Shown here: positions 47,348 to 57,446 of the stretch, piece after piece
How the letters are laid out: each line of letters opens with the position of its first letter
Numbering within the stretch: position 1 is the first letter of the stretch
Assembly: GCA_024345305.1 (NCBI GenBank)
Contig: BRON01000003.1
Location: 186,001-250,000, forward strand
Reading direction: 5' to 3'
Length of the DNA: 64,000 nucleotides
Source: Mrakia gelida
Lineage: Eukaryota; Basidiomycota; Tremellomycetes; Cystofilobasidiales; Mrakiaceae
The notes under the pieces: generated by a model
What the model was told of the DNA's origin: nothing
The model's input: the letters and a program-made list of their open reading frames with translations, nothing else
Databases searched by the model: none
Made by a program: the position numbers and the translations under genes

Positions 47348-48588
47348 ATGCCTCCCCTCACCAACAACCACGCCGCCTTCTTCTCCTTCGAGAAGATGCT
47401 CGTCAAGACCTTCACCAAGGTCAACTCAGCTCTTTCTACCTTTTTTCTGGGATCAAAGGTTCGTCTTTATCGTCGTCTCTTTCTCTCTTCCCGCTCGTGT
47501 CAGCCCAAACTCATATCTTCCTCTTCTTCCTCTCTTCCTCAGTCGACTCAGGCTCATCTTGAAGCTCTCGTCGTCGATACAAAACCTGAAGAAGTCCCCA
47601 AGGTCGTCGATACCTCAGCCATTCGAGCGGATCTCGAACTCGTTGAGGGGAAACCCGTCGCTCTGAACGCGACGGAGCAACTTCCTTTCTTGTTGATCGA
47701 GCGGGTGAGCTTTCGATCTCACTTGACGCCTCTAAAGCTTGACTTTGAGATTGACCACTGGTCTTTTACACTATTCTTTCCTCTCGCAGAAACTCGAAAG
47801 GATCGAAGGGACAGTTGGCGCTCGAACCATCCTCGCCGCGAGGAAGGGCTTCAAGAAGCATTCTTCGTCTTTCACTTCTGTCCCAGAGATTGAAGAGGTT
47901 GATGTGTCTGTCGAGAAGATTGCTGAAGCTTCTTCTTTCGCTGGTGAGCTCGGTTTTCTTTTTCGCGACGCGTCGACTTTGTTCAACAATCAACGCTGAC
48001 TTCTCTTCCCTTTCTCCCTTGTCTCTCCAGTCGTCGAAGACGAAGACGAGGAAATTTTTGAAGCCTTCTCCGAGGAAGAAGAGAAGGTCATCCTCTCTAC
48101 CATCATCGAGGTTCGTTCTGCTCCTTCTCTTCTTTCCTCCTTTTCGGACCCATCCTGACTTCGTTCCCTTTCTCCTCAGACCCCCTCCCGACCTGTCTCG
48201 CACCTCATGCACCCTTCCCGAAAGAACTTCTCGTCTCTGCTCTACACTCTCGTCGAAAGAAACGAAGAGGAGGACGCGAAGGTTCAGCTCGAGCGAATCA
48301 TCAAAGGTCCGTTCTCAACGCGTCGCTCCTTTTTTTTTTTTTTTTTTTTTCTCTCTCTCTTCCCAACGCTGACTCTTTCTCATTTCGTCTTTCAACAGTC
48401 CTCACCGACGCCGTAATCGTCGACGACCTCCCCATCTACAAGAGATCTGCCTCTCCCAAGGTCGAGGAGAGCCCGGTTTACATGACTCGCTCGCTTGCTG
48501 TTTGCGTCGTGAGTCTTCGTCGTCTTCTTCCTGTCTCCCTGTTCTGCTTATCACTGATCTCTTGTGACCCTATTTCTCTCGGCAGTAG
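47348..48588 (+). CDS. Acidic protein of unknown function
   Basis: Seven exons join in frame to give about 250 residues: MPPLTNNHAAFFSFEKM, then STQAHLEALVVDTKPEEVPK, KLERIEGTVGARTILAARKG, VVEDEDEEIFEAFSEEEEKV, TPSRPVSHLMHPSRKNFSSL, and VLTDAVIVDDLPIYKRSASP. The stop codon TAG falls directly after the last splice acceptor. There is no signal peptide or membrane helix and no recognised domain. It is acidic in the middle. Introns with GTTCGT and GTCCGT donors occur, and one carries a run of 21 T (48330-48350). An in-frame upstream ATG at 47276 is possible but would overlap the short divergent promoter. Cytosolic or nuclear location is a guess. Confidence 0.65.
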
Positions 48589-49124
48589 TCAACTCGAGCT
48601 TCTGGGATGGGAGGGGTGAGGGGTGGAAAGTGGGGCAGGGAGCGACGTCAAAGACGGAGCTGGGCTCGTCAACGCGCGCGTCGCGTCCCTCGGTTTTATT
48701 TTGTTCCATCTCTTTCGTCTCTCTCGCGTTTGTTCTCATTCCCTTTCGTACATACACCCATCCCCCTCACCTAATCCCTAAACTAGCTCGCTCTGTTTCT
48801 TCCCCTCTCCTCCTCCTCTCTCTCGTCTCTCGTCTCGTGTTTCTTTTCGCTCGCGTCTGTCTCTGTCACTCCCGCCTGCTCTTGTCTACGATCTTTACGA
48901 TTTCCACTTGTTTTCTCCTCTCCCTTTGTCTTCTCTCTCTCTCAATACATACACGTCTCCCCTTCGCTCGCTCAATCTCTCAAACGAAAGCCTCCCCTCA
49001 GCTCCCCATTTCTTTCCCAACTCCCAGACGAAAGACAAAAGAAAAAAAAGACTGAGTGGTACAATAAGTCATCAAAAACCAAGCGTACATATCCATCGAC
49101 CCCTCAAAGCAACCCCGAACCCTC
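48589..49124. other. Convergent 3' region, pyrimidine-rich
   Basis: Holds the 3' untranslated regions of the acidic protein gene and the stress-domain gene. From 48690 to 49020 it is long pyrimidine-rich sequence with CTCT repeats. No coding or RNA gene feature was seen. Confidence 0.5.
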
Positions 49125-52100
49125 CTACGTCTGACCCTCCTGCCCCTCCTGCACCGACGAAGGCGCCGAATGTCCAAACGCGTTGGCCGCTCGCTGCTGC
49201 TCTCCCGCCTCGTCCTTGTCGTCCTCCTCTCGTTCGATATCGGCCGCGTCGATGATGTCCTCCTGTGAGTCGGTGAAGCGAAAGGATGTGGGAGGAGGAG
49301 GGAGGAAGAGGGGGAGGAGGGAGGGAGGAAGAGGGACGAGGAGTCAGCGAAAACGAGACGAACGAGAGAGCAAGAAGGACGAGTGGGTGATGGGCAAGAC
49401 GCGACGAACCTGTTCCTTTCCACCCGTGGTCTTCTCGATTCCAGCCCTCGCGAGAGGCACCCTGGCTCCTTGCCTGAGCACGGCGGGGTCGGTTCGCTTG
49501 AGGTTCCTCTTCAGTCGTCGACGAGCGATCATGACGGGCACCGAGGACTTCTGGACGAGGTAGTGGGACATGGACTAGAGCGAGGGAAAAGACAAGAAGG
49601 TGAGGGAAAGGGAGAGTTAGTGAGAGCGAGGTGGAGGGAAGAGGGAGCGAGAGAGGGTAGGTAGAGAAACGAGTCGAGCTCGAACTCACTCCCAAGATTG
49701 TTCCCTTCAGTTTACCGAGTCCTCGAGATCCTACGATGACGAGCGTTGGGTCGAGGAAGTCGATGAGGTCCTAAGAGGGGAAGGGCAACGGGAAAACCAA
49801 AGCTTGTCAGCGCGAGGAACCAGACGCGAAGAGGGAGAAGAAGCGAGAGGGGAGGAGACGAACGAGCAGCAAATGACGAGCGTTCTTGGTGTGCACAGCC
49901 TGGCAGACGACGTCGACGTTGAGGTTGGTACGTTGAAGGAGAGAGAGGACTTGTCGAGAGAGGAGTTGGGCAAGGGTTTGACGCTGTGAGGAGGGGATCC
50001 GAAGAAAGGCACGACGACGCGTCAGTTTTGAGATGGCTCGTCGAGGAGAGGAGAGCGAGCGAGGGAAGGGGAGATGGACGAACCTCCTTCTGGTTCCTGA
50101 TCTTCTCGATCCGATCTTGAGAGGAAGAGTCCTTGGGATCGACTGCGAAAGCAAAGAAGGGGAGGAGAAAGAGGTCAGCTCGAACCGTCTCAAAGGCGAG
50201 GTCCTCCTCATCCAGCCCATTTCTCCTCCTCCTCTCCATTCCACTCCTTTCCCACCCCACAGCGAAAGAGAGATCCCAAACTCACCCTTATCCTCATCCT
50301 CACAAACATTCACCACCCAAATCTCATCCCCATCCCTCGCGACCGTCCCAATCGCCCACTCCACCGCATACCCACTCTCCTCACTCAAATCACTCGCCAC
50401 CACATACCTCCTCTGCCTATGTCCCTTCTTCTCCGCCATCTCATCCGGATCCCCCTGCGTCAACTTGATCGTACACCGATCCCTCCCGTACTCCGGTCGA
50501 CTCGTCTCGACAGGAAGCGTCGCGGGCGACGTCGTGCTGGTCTTGAGGGGGAAAGGTTCAGGGACGGGCAAGACGACGTTGGGACCTTCTCCCAAGTCGT
50601 TAGGGAGGTCTTGGAAGAGTTCCGAAAGAGCGGTTTCACCAGTGGCGGAGGTGAGGAGGGAGGCTTCCGCGTTCTGTTCGGTGTTGAGTTCGGTTTCCTC
50701 GTCGAAGCCGTCGTCGTCGTCTGGGTCGTCGATGAAGCTCGAGTTGCCCTCCGAGTCGTCCATCGATCCTTCGTAGTCTCGTCCTCCTCCGGATCCTCCA
50801 GCTTCAGACTCGGACTTGGTGTCGTCGTCGTCCGAGTCGGTGTCGGCTGCTTCCGAGGTGGTTCCTCGTAGAGGACCGACGTGAACGGGCGAGGGACTTC
50901 TCGCTCGCGAACGAGATCGACCTGATCGGAAGAAGGGGGACATGGACCGAGTGTTGAGACGGGAGACGTTGGATCGACCTCGACCGTCGTCGGTGGCCGA
51001 CGTGGCTGAGGAGGCGGAGTCGGTCGCTCGTTCGATGGGAGTGGGAGGGACGAGGTTGGTGGTAGGTGGGTTGGAGGTGATGGAAGGGTGAGGGGAGGTG
51101 TGCTTGTCTGAACGACGACCGAAGAGGGAGAGACGAGGTTTGGAGGAGGGTTCGTTGGAGACCGAGGAGGACGAGGAAGATGGGGGGACGAGGGAGGAGG
51201 TGGAGGTGTCGTTTCGAGCGAAGAGTCCTGCTACGATGGAAGCGGCTTCGTCGTTATGTTCTGATGGGTCGTGAAGAGAGAGGGAGAGAACGCGAGAGGA
51301 GTCAGCATACACAGCCACTCTCTTGGCCTCGTTCGATTCTGATTCGAGGAGAAAGGAAGGAGGAGGGAAGCGCGAGATCTCTCGAAAGGTCAACTCACTT
51401 GAGGCTTCGTCGTTCAACTTCCTCGCGACCTTGGGCTCGTCCTTCTTGTGATGAGTATCTCCCAAGGTGACCATCGAACCGAGAGGAAGACTCCTGAGGA
51501 CGGTATGGGCGAGAGGACGAGAGGACGAGTTTGGCGAAGTTGCTCCTGACGGAGGAGGCCGTCCCTTGGTCGATGAATGAGAAGGAGTCAGCTTCTCCGA
51601 CCAACGTCGAGACCGAGAAGCTGTCGAGGTAAGGGTGGATTCGGATGGGGAGGTGGGTGAAGAGGGTCCTTCGTCGGAGGAGAAGGATGGCAAGGTTCCC
51701 AGGGTGGCAGGTCGAATGGGAGGGGGAGGAGAAGGAGGTCCGGGGAGGGTCGTTGCTGAGGTCTCCGAGTGCTTCCCTCCGTCCACCCAGTCGTCCTCGT
51801 CGTCAGAGACCTCATCTGCTACAGCAGACTCCTCCTGCCGAGGCGGTGGAGGAGGAGGTATCACTGCTACTCCCTCAGGAATCCTAGAGGAGGAGGAAGC
51901 CTCTTGGGATGAACCTCGACGGATGGCATGCGAGGATGCTCCGCCGTCTCCGTTGTCCGACGAGGAGGATAACCTCCTCATCGATGAAGCTGTGGAGGTC
52001 GAGGCATGGGAGGATCGGAAGGAGGATGGAGGGAGGGGAGGCTTGGATTTGTTGTTCTTCCACCAGGCTCGTTTGCTTACCTAGAGTGAGCAGAAGAGAA

Positions 52101-52269
52101 AAAGAGTTTCGAAGGTCTCAGCATGTGCGTTCGCCACTTTGGGAAGCGAGTCGATGAGGGGAGAGAGGGAGATAGAGAAGTTTGAACGTACCTCGTCGTC
52201 TACTTTCCCACTTAGAGCTTGAAATGGGAAGGTGATAGGTAGAGACGAGGTTCGGTTGAAGGGGGCCAT
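49125..52269 (-). CDS. Universal stress protein (UspA) domain protein with long disordered head
   Basis: About 900 residues. The start MAPFNRTSSLPITFPFQAL splices into a very long Ser/Pro/Asp-rich region (PPPPPPRQEES; DEVSDDEDDW; NLVPPTPIE; SRSRARSPSP) with many likely phosphorylation sites. The single UspA fold is near the C-terminus. It begins with RRYVVASDLSEESGYAVEWA and DEIWVVNVCEDE, and continues LLSRQVLSLLQRTNLNVDVV, LLDLIDFLDPTLVIVGSRGLG and GTILGSMSHYLVQKSSVPVM. The G-S-R-G-x-G ... G-S-x-S/V pattern is the ATP-binding signature of the USP family. After it comes a basic stretch (RRRLKRNLKR) and an acidic tail. Fungal proteins of this form are poorly characterised; a role in stress signalling is inferred from family only. 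Confidence 0.88.
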
Positions 52270-52454
52270 CGAACGAGGTGAATGTGGTTGGAGGAGAACG
52301 AAGGGGGAGGGAGGACGGGGAGGGGAGGGGAGAGGCAGGGGAGAAGGGGAAGGAAGGAGCGTCAGTAAAGAGCCGGGTCCCTTCGCAGGATCAAAATCAA
52401 CAAAGTAATTCTTGGTAGAGCAGCATCGCAGCTAATGCTGAGCAGCTAGCCAAG

Positions 52455-52870
52455 CTACTGGCTCGCTACATCTATAGATGTATGCGGGACTTGGAAGCCC
52501 GCGGAGGAACGATGACCTCGTCCTCCCTCCTCCCTCGTCCTCCTCCCTCCCTCGCCCGCCCATCTCCTCGCATGAAAGATAGAGAATCACTCACCAAGAT
52601 CAGCTGCTACAGCTACGTTCCCTTTAGACTTCTGTGCAAACGAGAACCCAGCACGATCCACCGAAGAAGAACGAATGAGCTCTCCTCCTTCCTCGCTCCT
52701 CGTCTGTGGAGCAAGACGATAACGACGCTCTCTCTTCGTGCTTTTCTTGGACTCACCTCGAGAGCCAGTTGAGCGAGTTGAGGGGTGATCCCTAAATCTA
52801 CGAGTTGCGCGATAGCCTTGGGGTCGAAGTCTGCGGAGGAGAGAAGGGAAGGAGCGACGGGGGAGGACAT
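52455..52870 (-). CDS. UBA-domain mini-protein
   Basis: Exon 1 (52870-52757) encodes MSSPVAPSLLSSADFDPKAI and continues AQLVDLGITPQLAQLALE. Exon 2 (acceptor TTTGCACAG near 52632) adds KSKGNVAVAADLG. Together they form one UBA fold (three helices; the 'GI-x-P' loop takes the place of the usual M-G-F/Y loop, and G-N-V-x-x-A-A-x-x-L matches the third helix). The last exon is short and its acceptor uncertain; the frame reaches TAG at 52455 (ending DVASQ). The total is about 56-65 residues. UBA domains bind ubiquitin or related folds; nothing else is present, so it may be an adaptor or a subunit of a larger complex. It lies 185 bases upstream of the stress-domain gene on the same strand. Confidence 0.6.
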
Positions 52871-53032
52871 GAAGGGGCGAGGTGATGGAGAGAGGGCGAA
52901 GGGAAGATGCGGACGTCTCTCCGGTCTCCTCGCTCCCCTTGGGCCAGCGAATCGACCGGCGTTTCATGACTAAATTCCATCTCTACTATCCTCGAGAGAT
53001 CCTTTCAGAGCTCAGTTTGAGAGTGCTCGATG

Positions 53033-53050
53033 TTTTTTTTTTTTTTTTTT
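53033..53050. repeat. Poly-T tract in a divergent promoter
   Basis: Eighteen consecutive T between the UBA mini-protein and DAD4 starts. Poly(dA:dT) tracts commonly exclude nucleosomes at yeast promoters; that role here is inference. Confidence 0.6.
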
Positions 53051-53180
53051 CTCCCTGCTTGGCGACCAAAACAACAACGAGACGAGAGGACGCGCTCGTT
53101 TTCGAGCTGACCTTCAACCAGCTCAACCTCCTCTTCCCCCTCTCCTTCCATCCACACTTGTAGACCTCGAAAGCATCAAG

Positions 53181-53665
53181 ATGGAGAACCCTCACCTCGA
53201 ACGCCAGTCCCTCCTCCTCGCTCGAATCATCAAGAACGTCGACAAGTGCAACGAGGCAGTCAGAGATCTGGGTTTCCACCTCGATGTGAGTGTGTCGAGC
53301 TCCTCTCTTCTCCTTCCCTTCCCAACCATCCTCCCCCTTCTCCTCTATACATCCACCTTTCTCTCGTCTACTCTCACTCGCTCCTACTCCCCACCACCCT
53401 CCCTTTCCTTCCCCTTCCTTCCCTCCCATCCCATCCCTCCCCCTCCCAGCCCTTCCTTCCTCCCTCACTAACCCCTCCCTCCTTTCCCCTCCCCCCCTCG
53501 TTCTCTTCTCAGGAAATCATCCACTCCCCCTCCACCCAGGACATCATCGTTGCCTCTCGCCTGTTCGAGAACTACAACCGGAACGTCGCTTACAACCTCG
53601 AGAGGATCAACGCTGGGAACCCTCCCAACCCTCCTGCGGCGGCTCAAGGGAAGGAGGAGAAGTAG
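53181..53665 (+). CDS. DAD4: DASH complex subunit Dad4
   Basis: Small outer-kinetochore protein; the DASH/Dam1 ring couples chromosomes to spindle microtubules. Two exons (53181-53285 and 53513-53665) give about 85 residues. MENPHLERQSLLLARIIKNV followed by DKCNEAVRDLGFHLD matches the Dad4 start (MENPHEEQQ... heptad-like helix in other fungi). Exon 2 (STQDIIVASRLFENYNRN) gives the second conserved helix. A Pro/Ala tail follows the helix. The intron is relatively long (227 bases) and strongly pyrimidine-rich. DASH is fungus-specific, which supports the fungal assignment. Confidence 0.92.
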
Positions 53666-54251
53666 GGAGGGACATCTTCGAAGGGAGAGGAGAAGATTTG
53701 CCTTGAGGTGGGTGGGCTTTGATCCGACCTTCGTGGATGGGCCTGGCATGGATGGGAAGGAAGGAAGGGAAGGGAGAGGGAAGGGAAGGGGGATGTCCGA
53801 GCTCGACCTTCTGCTCGCTGGGATCAGGCCTGAGGTTCGTTTTCCTTCTCTTCTACATACCCCCTCTCATTTGGGAACCTATGAGCTGACTCATCCTTTC
53901 CCTCATCCTCATCGCTCCCCTCTCAGCAGCTCGTCCGGCTCGCTCGCTCAGCTCCAGTCGCGAGCTCGAGCTCAACGGCTCCTCCTTCCTCAGCTCAGCT
54001 CGTCGCGTCGAGGGTTCGCCCCTCTCGACACCCGCTCGAGCTACGGAGGAGCTCGCTGCCGGCTCTAGAGGGTAGTTCGGAGGTAGACTAGGCTTTCCTT
54101 TCGTTAGGCGAGATCGCATGAGCTCTTTTCGAACCGCTCTTTTTGTTCTCGAACGCGCGCGTTCTCTTGCCCTTCGCTCTCCCTCTCACTCCCACCCTTT
54201 CCTTACCACACGCCACCCCTCTGAAGCACGTAAAAATCATCATGACCATCA
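53666..54251. other. Convergent 3' region
   Basis: DAD4 and the RRM gene converge. GCTCG/AGCTCG-rich short repeats occur around 53930-54060. Reading frames here do not connect to splice signals in a consistent way, so no gene is called. Confidence 0.45.
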
Positions 54252-55327
54252 TCACAGCTTCTTCCCTCCCTTCTCGAGCTCGAGATCCCAATCCTCCTCG
54301 CTCTCGTCCTGCTCGCCCTCGTCCTCGTCGACCTGCGAGCGTTCCCAAGGTTGGACTTGGATGGGTTTGCGTGGGGGGACGGTTCCTGTCTGCAGTAATG
54401 AAGCCGAGGTAATGAGAGGGAGAGGCAGGGAGGGAAGGGAGGGGTGAGGGTTAGTTTAGGAGGAGATTGGTGGGGATGAGAGCGAGCGAGGGGAGAGGAG
54501 AGACGCGAAGGGAGAGAGAGAGACGCACAGCGATGATGAGCGTCCTCTGCACGAGACGAACCGAACCGAGCGAGAGAGACAGAGAGGCAGAGTCAGCATG
54601 CATGTCGAACCCTGCTCAGAGCTCAATACGGGCGAGGAGGAACAAAGAACGAGATAATCCTTCAAACTCACCCCCTCAACCTCAACCTTCCCACTCATCT
54701 CCACCGCCTTCCTCACCGCTCCCCACCCCTCCTCCACATCCTCCCACTCCACGAACCCGAACCCTCGATTCCGAACGACGTTCTTCTTGGTCGACCTGGT
54801 CCGAGGAGGTTGCTCGACAAAAAGGGGGGAGACGGAAGTGAGTTTGAAGAAGAGCTCGCCGAGGGTGTCGTCCGGGAGGGAGTAGGGGAGGTTGGTGACC
54901 TGATTGAACAAAGCGAAGCGAAGGAGCGAAAGGGGGGGGGGGGGGAGAGAAGGAGGGGAGATGGTTAGGAGGAGGAAGAAGATGGGAGCGAGGGAGAAGA
55001 GGGAAGCGAGGGAGGAGAGAAAGAGAGTCGAGCTGAGCTCACGAAGATCCTGTTCTTGGAGAGCTTCTCTTTCCCGGCTTTGCCGTTACCCTTCTTCTTT
55101 GGAGGGTTGGGTTTAGAGAAGGATCCTGGTCCGGTGGGTCTTGGGCCGATATGAGGTGGGAGAGCTGTTGAGGGCTCGTTCGAGGAGAAGGAGGAGCCAG
55201 AAGGACGAGGTGTTGAAGTTGAAGGAGGAGGGATGAACGACGAGGCTGCTCTGGAAGAAAGGTGGAAAGCGAACGGCTGGGTCTTGGAAGTCGAGGCGAC
55301 CGAGGTGAAGATCTTGCGAAGGGACAT
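54252..55327 (-). CDS. RNA-recognition-motif protein, probably mitochondrial
   Basis: Four exons. The start MSLRKIFTSVASTSKTQPFA, followed by FHLSSRAASSFI, is a typical mitochondrial targeting sequence (basic, hydroxylated, no acidic residue). A Pro/Ser/Lys linker follows, then one RRM: NRIF-VTNLPYSLPDDTLGEL (RNP2) and RNRGFGFVEWEDVEEG (RNP1, R-G-F-G-F-V). The last exon, reached through an ACTGCAG acceptor at about 54395, gives TGTVPPRKPIQVQPWERSQV and an acidic C-terminus ending ELEKGGKKL. The protein is about 240 residues. A pure run of about 13 G sits in the second intron. The targets of this RNA-binding protein are unknown; mitochondrial mRNA or rRNA handling is inferred. Confidence 0.75.
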
Positions 55328-55531
55328 CCTGAACTTCGAAGGGAGATGCTGATGTGGTCGAGAGAAGGGAAGGGAAGGAGGTGAGCTCGACGACTTTCAA
55401 TTCACAAGGATCCGCAGAACGAAACCAAAGTCCCTTCCTTTCCTTTCGACGTCTCCTCTCCTCTAACTCCTTCCCCCTCGCCCTCTTCCCAACTCAATCC
55501 AACCCACCCACCCCTCTTCATTTCTACTACT

Positions 55532-56868
55532 ATGCCTAACACGTGGGCCGACATCGCCGCTAAGAACGCTCCCCCTCCTTCTCAAGTTCGTTCCCCTTCC
55601 ATCCTCTCTCTTGACACGAGCGAGCGAGGAAGGAGATTGGAGCGTCATCGCAGTGCTCACCTTCCTTCCTTCCCTCCCTTCTTTTCACCCAGCAACCCCA
55701 GCCTGATCAGTCTCTTCTCGAGGGTGGATTCGAAGGATCCGAGCACGTTACCATTCCTGATGGAGAGTCAGGTGTTGTTGTTGCTCCTCACGACTTCAAG
55801 GAGGTGAGTTCTCATCCATCCTTGTTTGAACGAGAGGGGGCGAGCTCGTCCTTTGCTTCGTCGTTGCTGGAGACGATGGGAGAACCTCGTTTCTCTCTTC
55901 CTTCTATAGCAGCTCGTACTGACTCTCATCCTTCCTCTCCTCTTCTTGGATGTATGGTTTCCTTCTCTCTCTCTACAGCACCCCGTCGTGAGTCGTCATG
56001 CTCTTCTCTCCATCCATCCGCTCCGTCCTTCTCCGACCACTTCTGACTCCCTCTTCCCTCCCTTCCTTCCCTCCCTCCCCTTCTTCGCTCATTCAACAGA
56101 CCACCGCCAACCTCGAAACCCCCGAAACCGTCGAACGAGACGCTGCCTTCGCCGCCGCCGAACGCGAGAAGGAGATCGAAGCCGAGGTTCAGCGAGAGTG
56201 GGAACAAACCAAGGAGGGAGCTACTGAGATCGCCGCCAAAGCTGAGAAGGCCGTCGAGCACAAGGCGGAGGAGACCAAGTCTCAGTTGAAGAAGGGAGAG
56301 AAGTACGCTGAGAAGGAGTACGAGAAGGCCAAGAAGTTTGCGAAGAAGGAAGGAGGGATCGCGAAGGAGGAGGCTGTTTCGGTGAGTTCGACTTGAGCTT
56401 GAGCTTGGTTTTGAGCGACCTTTCTCGCTTGAGCTTGAGCTTGTGTGCTGATAAGGGTTCTTTCGGTTTGGGTTGAATGGCAGATCTACAACACCGTCAA
56501 GTACCAGCTCTCTCGCCCACAGGTGTTCGTTCCTCTGATTGGAGCTCGTACGTCCCTCCCTTTCACCTCCCTCGCCTCCCTCTCCCTTTCACCTCCCTCT
56601 CTCCCTCCCTTCCTCTTCCTCGCCCTCTACACCACACACCCACTAACTTCACCACCTCTTCCCCTTCCATTCACTTCCCACAGTCGACGCCGCCCTCATC
56701 GGCTTCCTCTCCTACCGAGCCTACCTCCAACGAGAGAACCGGATCCCCTTCGACCGACGACTCGTCTCCTCCGTCGCCGTTGGACTTGGTGCCATCTTCT
56801 CCCTCGAGGCCTTCGGGGCCAACTCGTACTTCTCGAAGAGGGATTACTACGGGAACAGGAAGCTCTAA
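55532..56868 (+). CDS. Coiled-coil and two-helix membrane protein, OM14-like
   Basis: Starts MPNTWADIAAKNAPPPSQ. The middle is a highly charged Ala/Glu/Lys helix (ERDAAFAAAEREKEIEAEV; KAEKAVEHKAEETKSQLKK; AEKEYEKAKKFAKKEGGI), likely a long coiled coil. The C-terminal part has two hydrophobic segments: VFVPLIGALDAALIGFLSY and LVSSVAVGLGAIFSLEAFG, ending YYGNRKL. The layout and the SRPQVFVPLIGA-type sequence resemble the C-terminal domain of the mitochondrial outer-membrane protein OM14; I make that link with limited certainty. The gene includes a 9-base micro-exon (55979-55987) encoding His-Pro-Val. The first intron has a GTTCGT donor. Divergent from the RRM gene by 204 bases. Confidence 0.7.
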
Positions 56869-57446
56869 GCGAGCTGGTGAGCTTGTGAGGTCGGGAAGGG
56901 AGGATGTGGGACGTGCCGGAGAGGACGCGCGTTCGTCGTTGTTTCTTGTTTACAGTTTCGCTTTTTCATTTAGTCTCGATCTCTTTGCCTTTTCTCTCGT
57001 TTCTTCGGTTGCTAGTCTAGCTCTTCACGACTCTTCTCTTTCTCTTACGATCGGATGATTTGCGCGTTGCTTCTCACGGACGAGCTCTCGCGAGATCTCC
57101 TCGGCGAGACCTCTCGCTTCAGCAGCTGAGTTTCCTGATCAGAGGAGCAGTTCCGCCTGCGCTCGATTCTTCTTTGCTGAAGTATCCACAGAGAAGAAAG
57201 GGAGGGAAGCAGCAGCAGCTTCGCGACGAGGCGAAACTCGCTCTTCTTGCTCTCCTCTCTCGTCTCGCTTTGCTCATCGCGTTCGTTCAAAAGAAAAGTC
57301 CATAGGTTGGTCGTAAACAGAACGAATGCTAATGATACAGTAAATCGGACAGTCCGTCGAATGTCCTCGCCCGAACCAAACCCCCAAAGCGAACGAAACA
57401 CGAACCAGCGCGTCCCGTCTCCCCTCCCCTCCCCTCCCTTCGTTCA
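56869..57446. other. Convergent 3' region
   Basis: The OM14-like gene and the first SH3 gene converge here. No exon, RNA gene or repeat was supported. A T-rich block lies near 56950-57050. Confidence 0.45.

Noticed and set aside
52470..52500. Short hairpin GCGGGACTTGGAAGCCCGC considered as an RNA gene or terminator
   Set aside because: A single small stem inside the UBA gene intron region; no tRNA-like arms or box motifs, and eukaryotic genes do not use such terminators.
54933..54946. Run of about 13 G considered as a G-quadruplex element
   Set aside because: A single homopolymer in an intron with no further G tracts arranged for a defined quadruplex; more likely a polymorphic or assembly-prone run.
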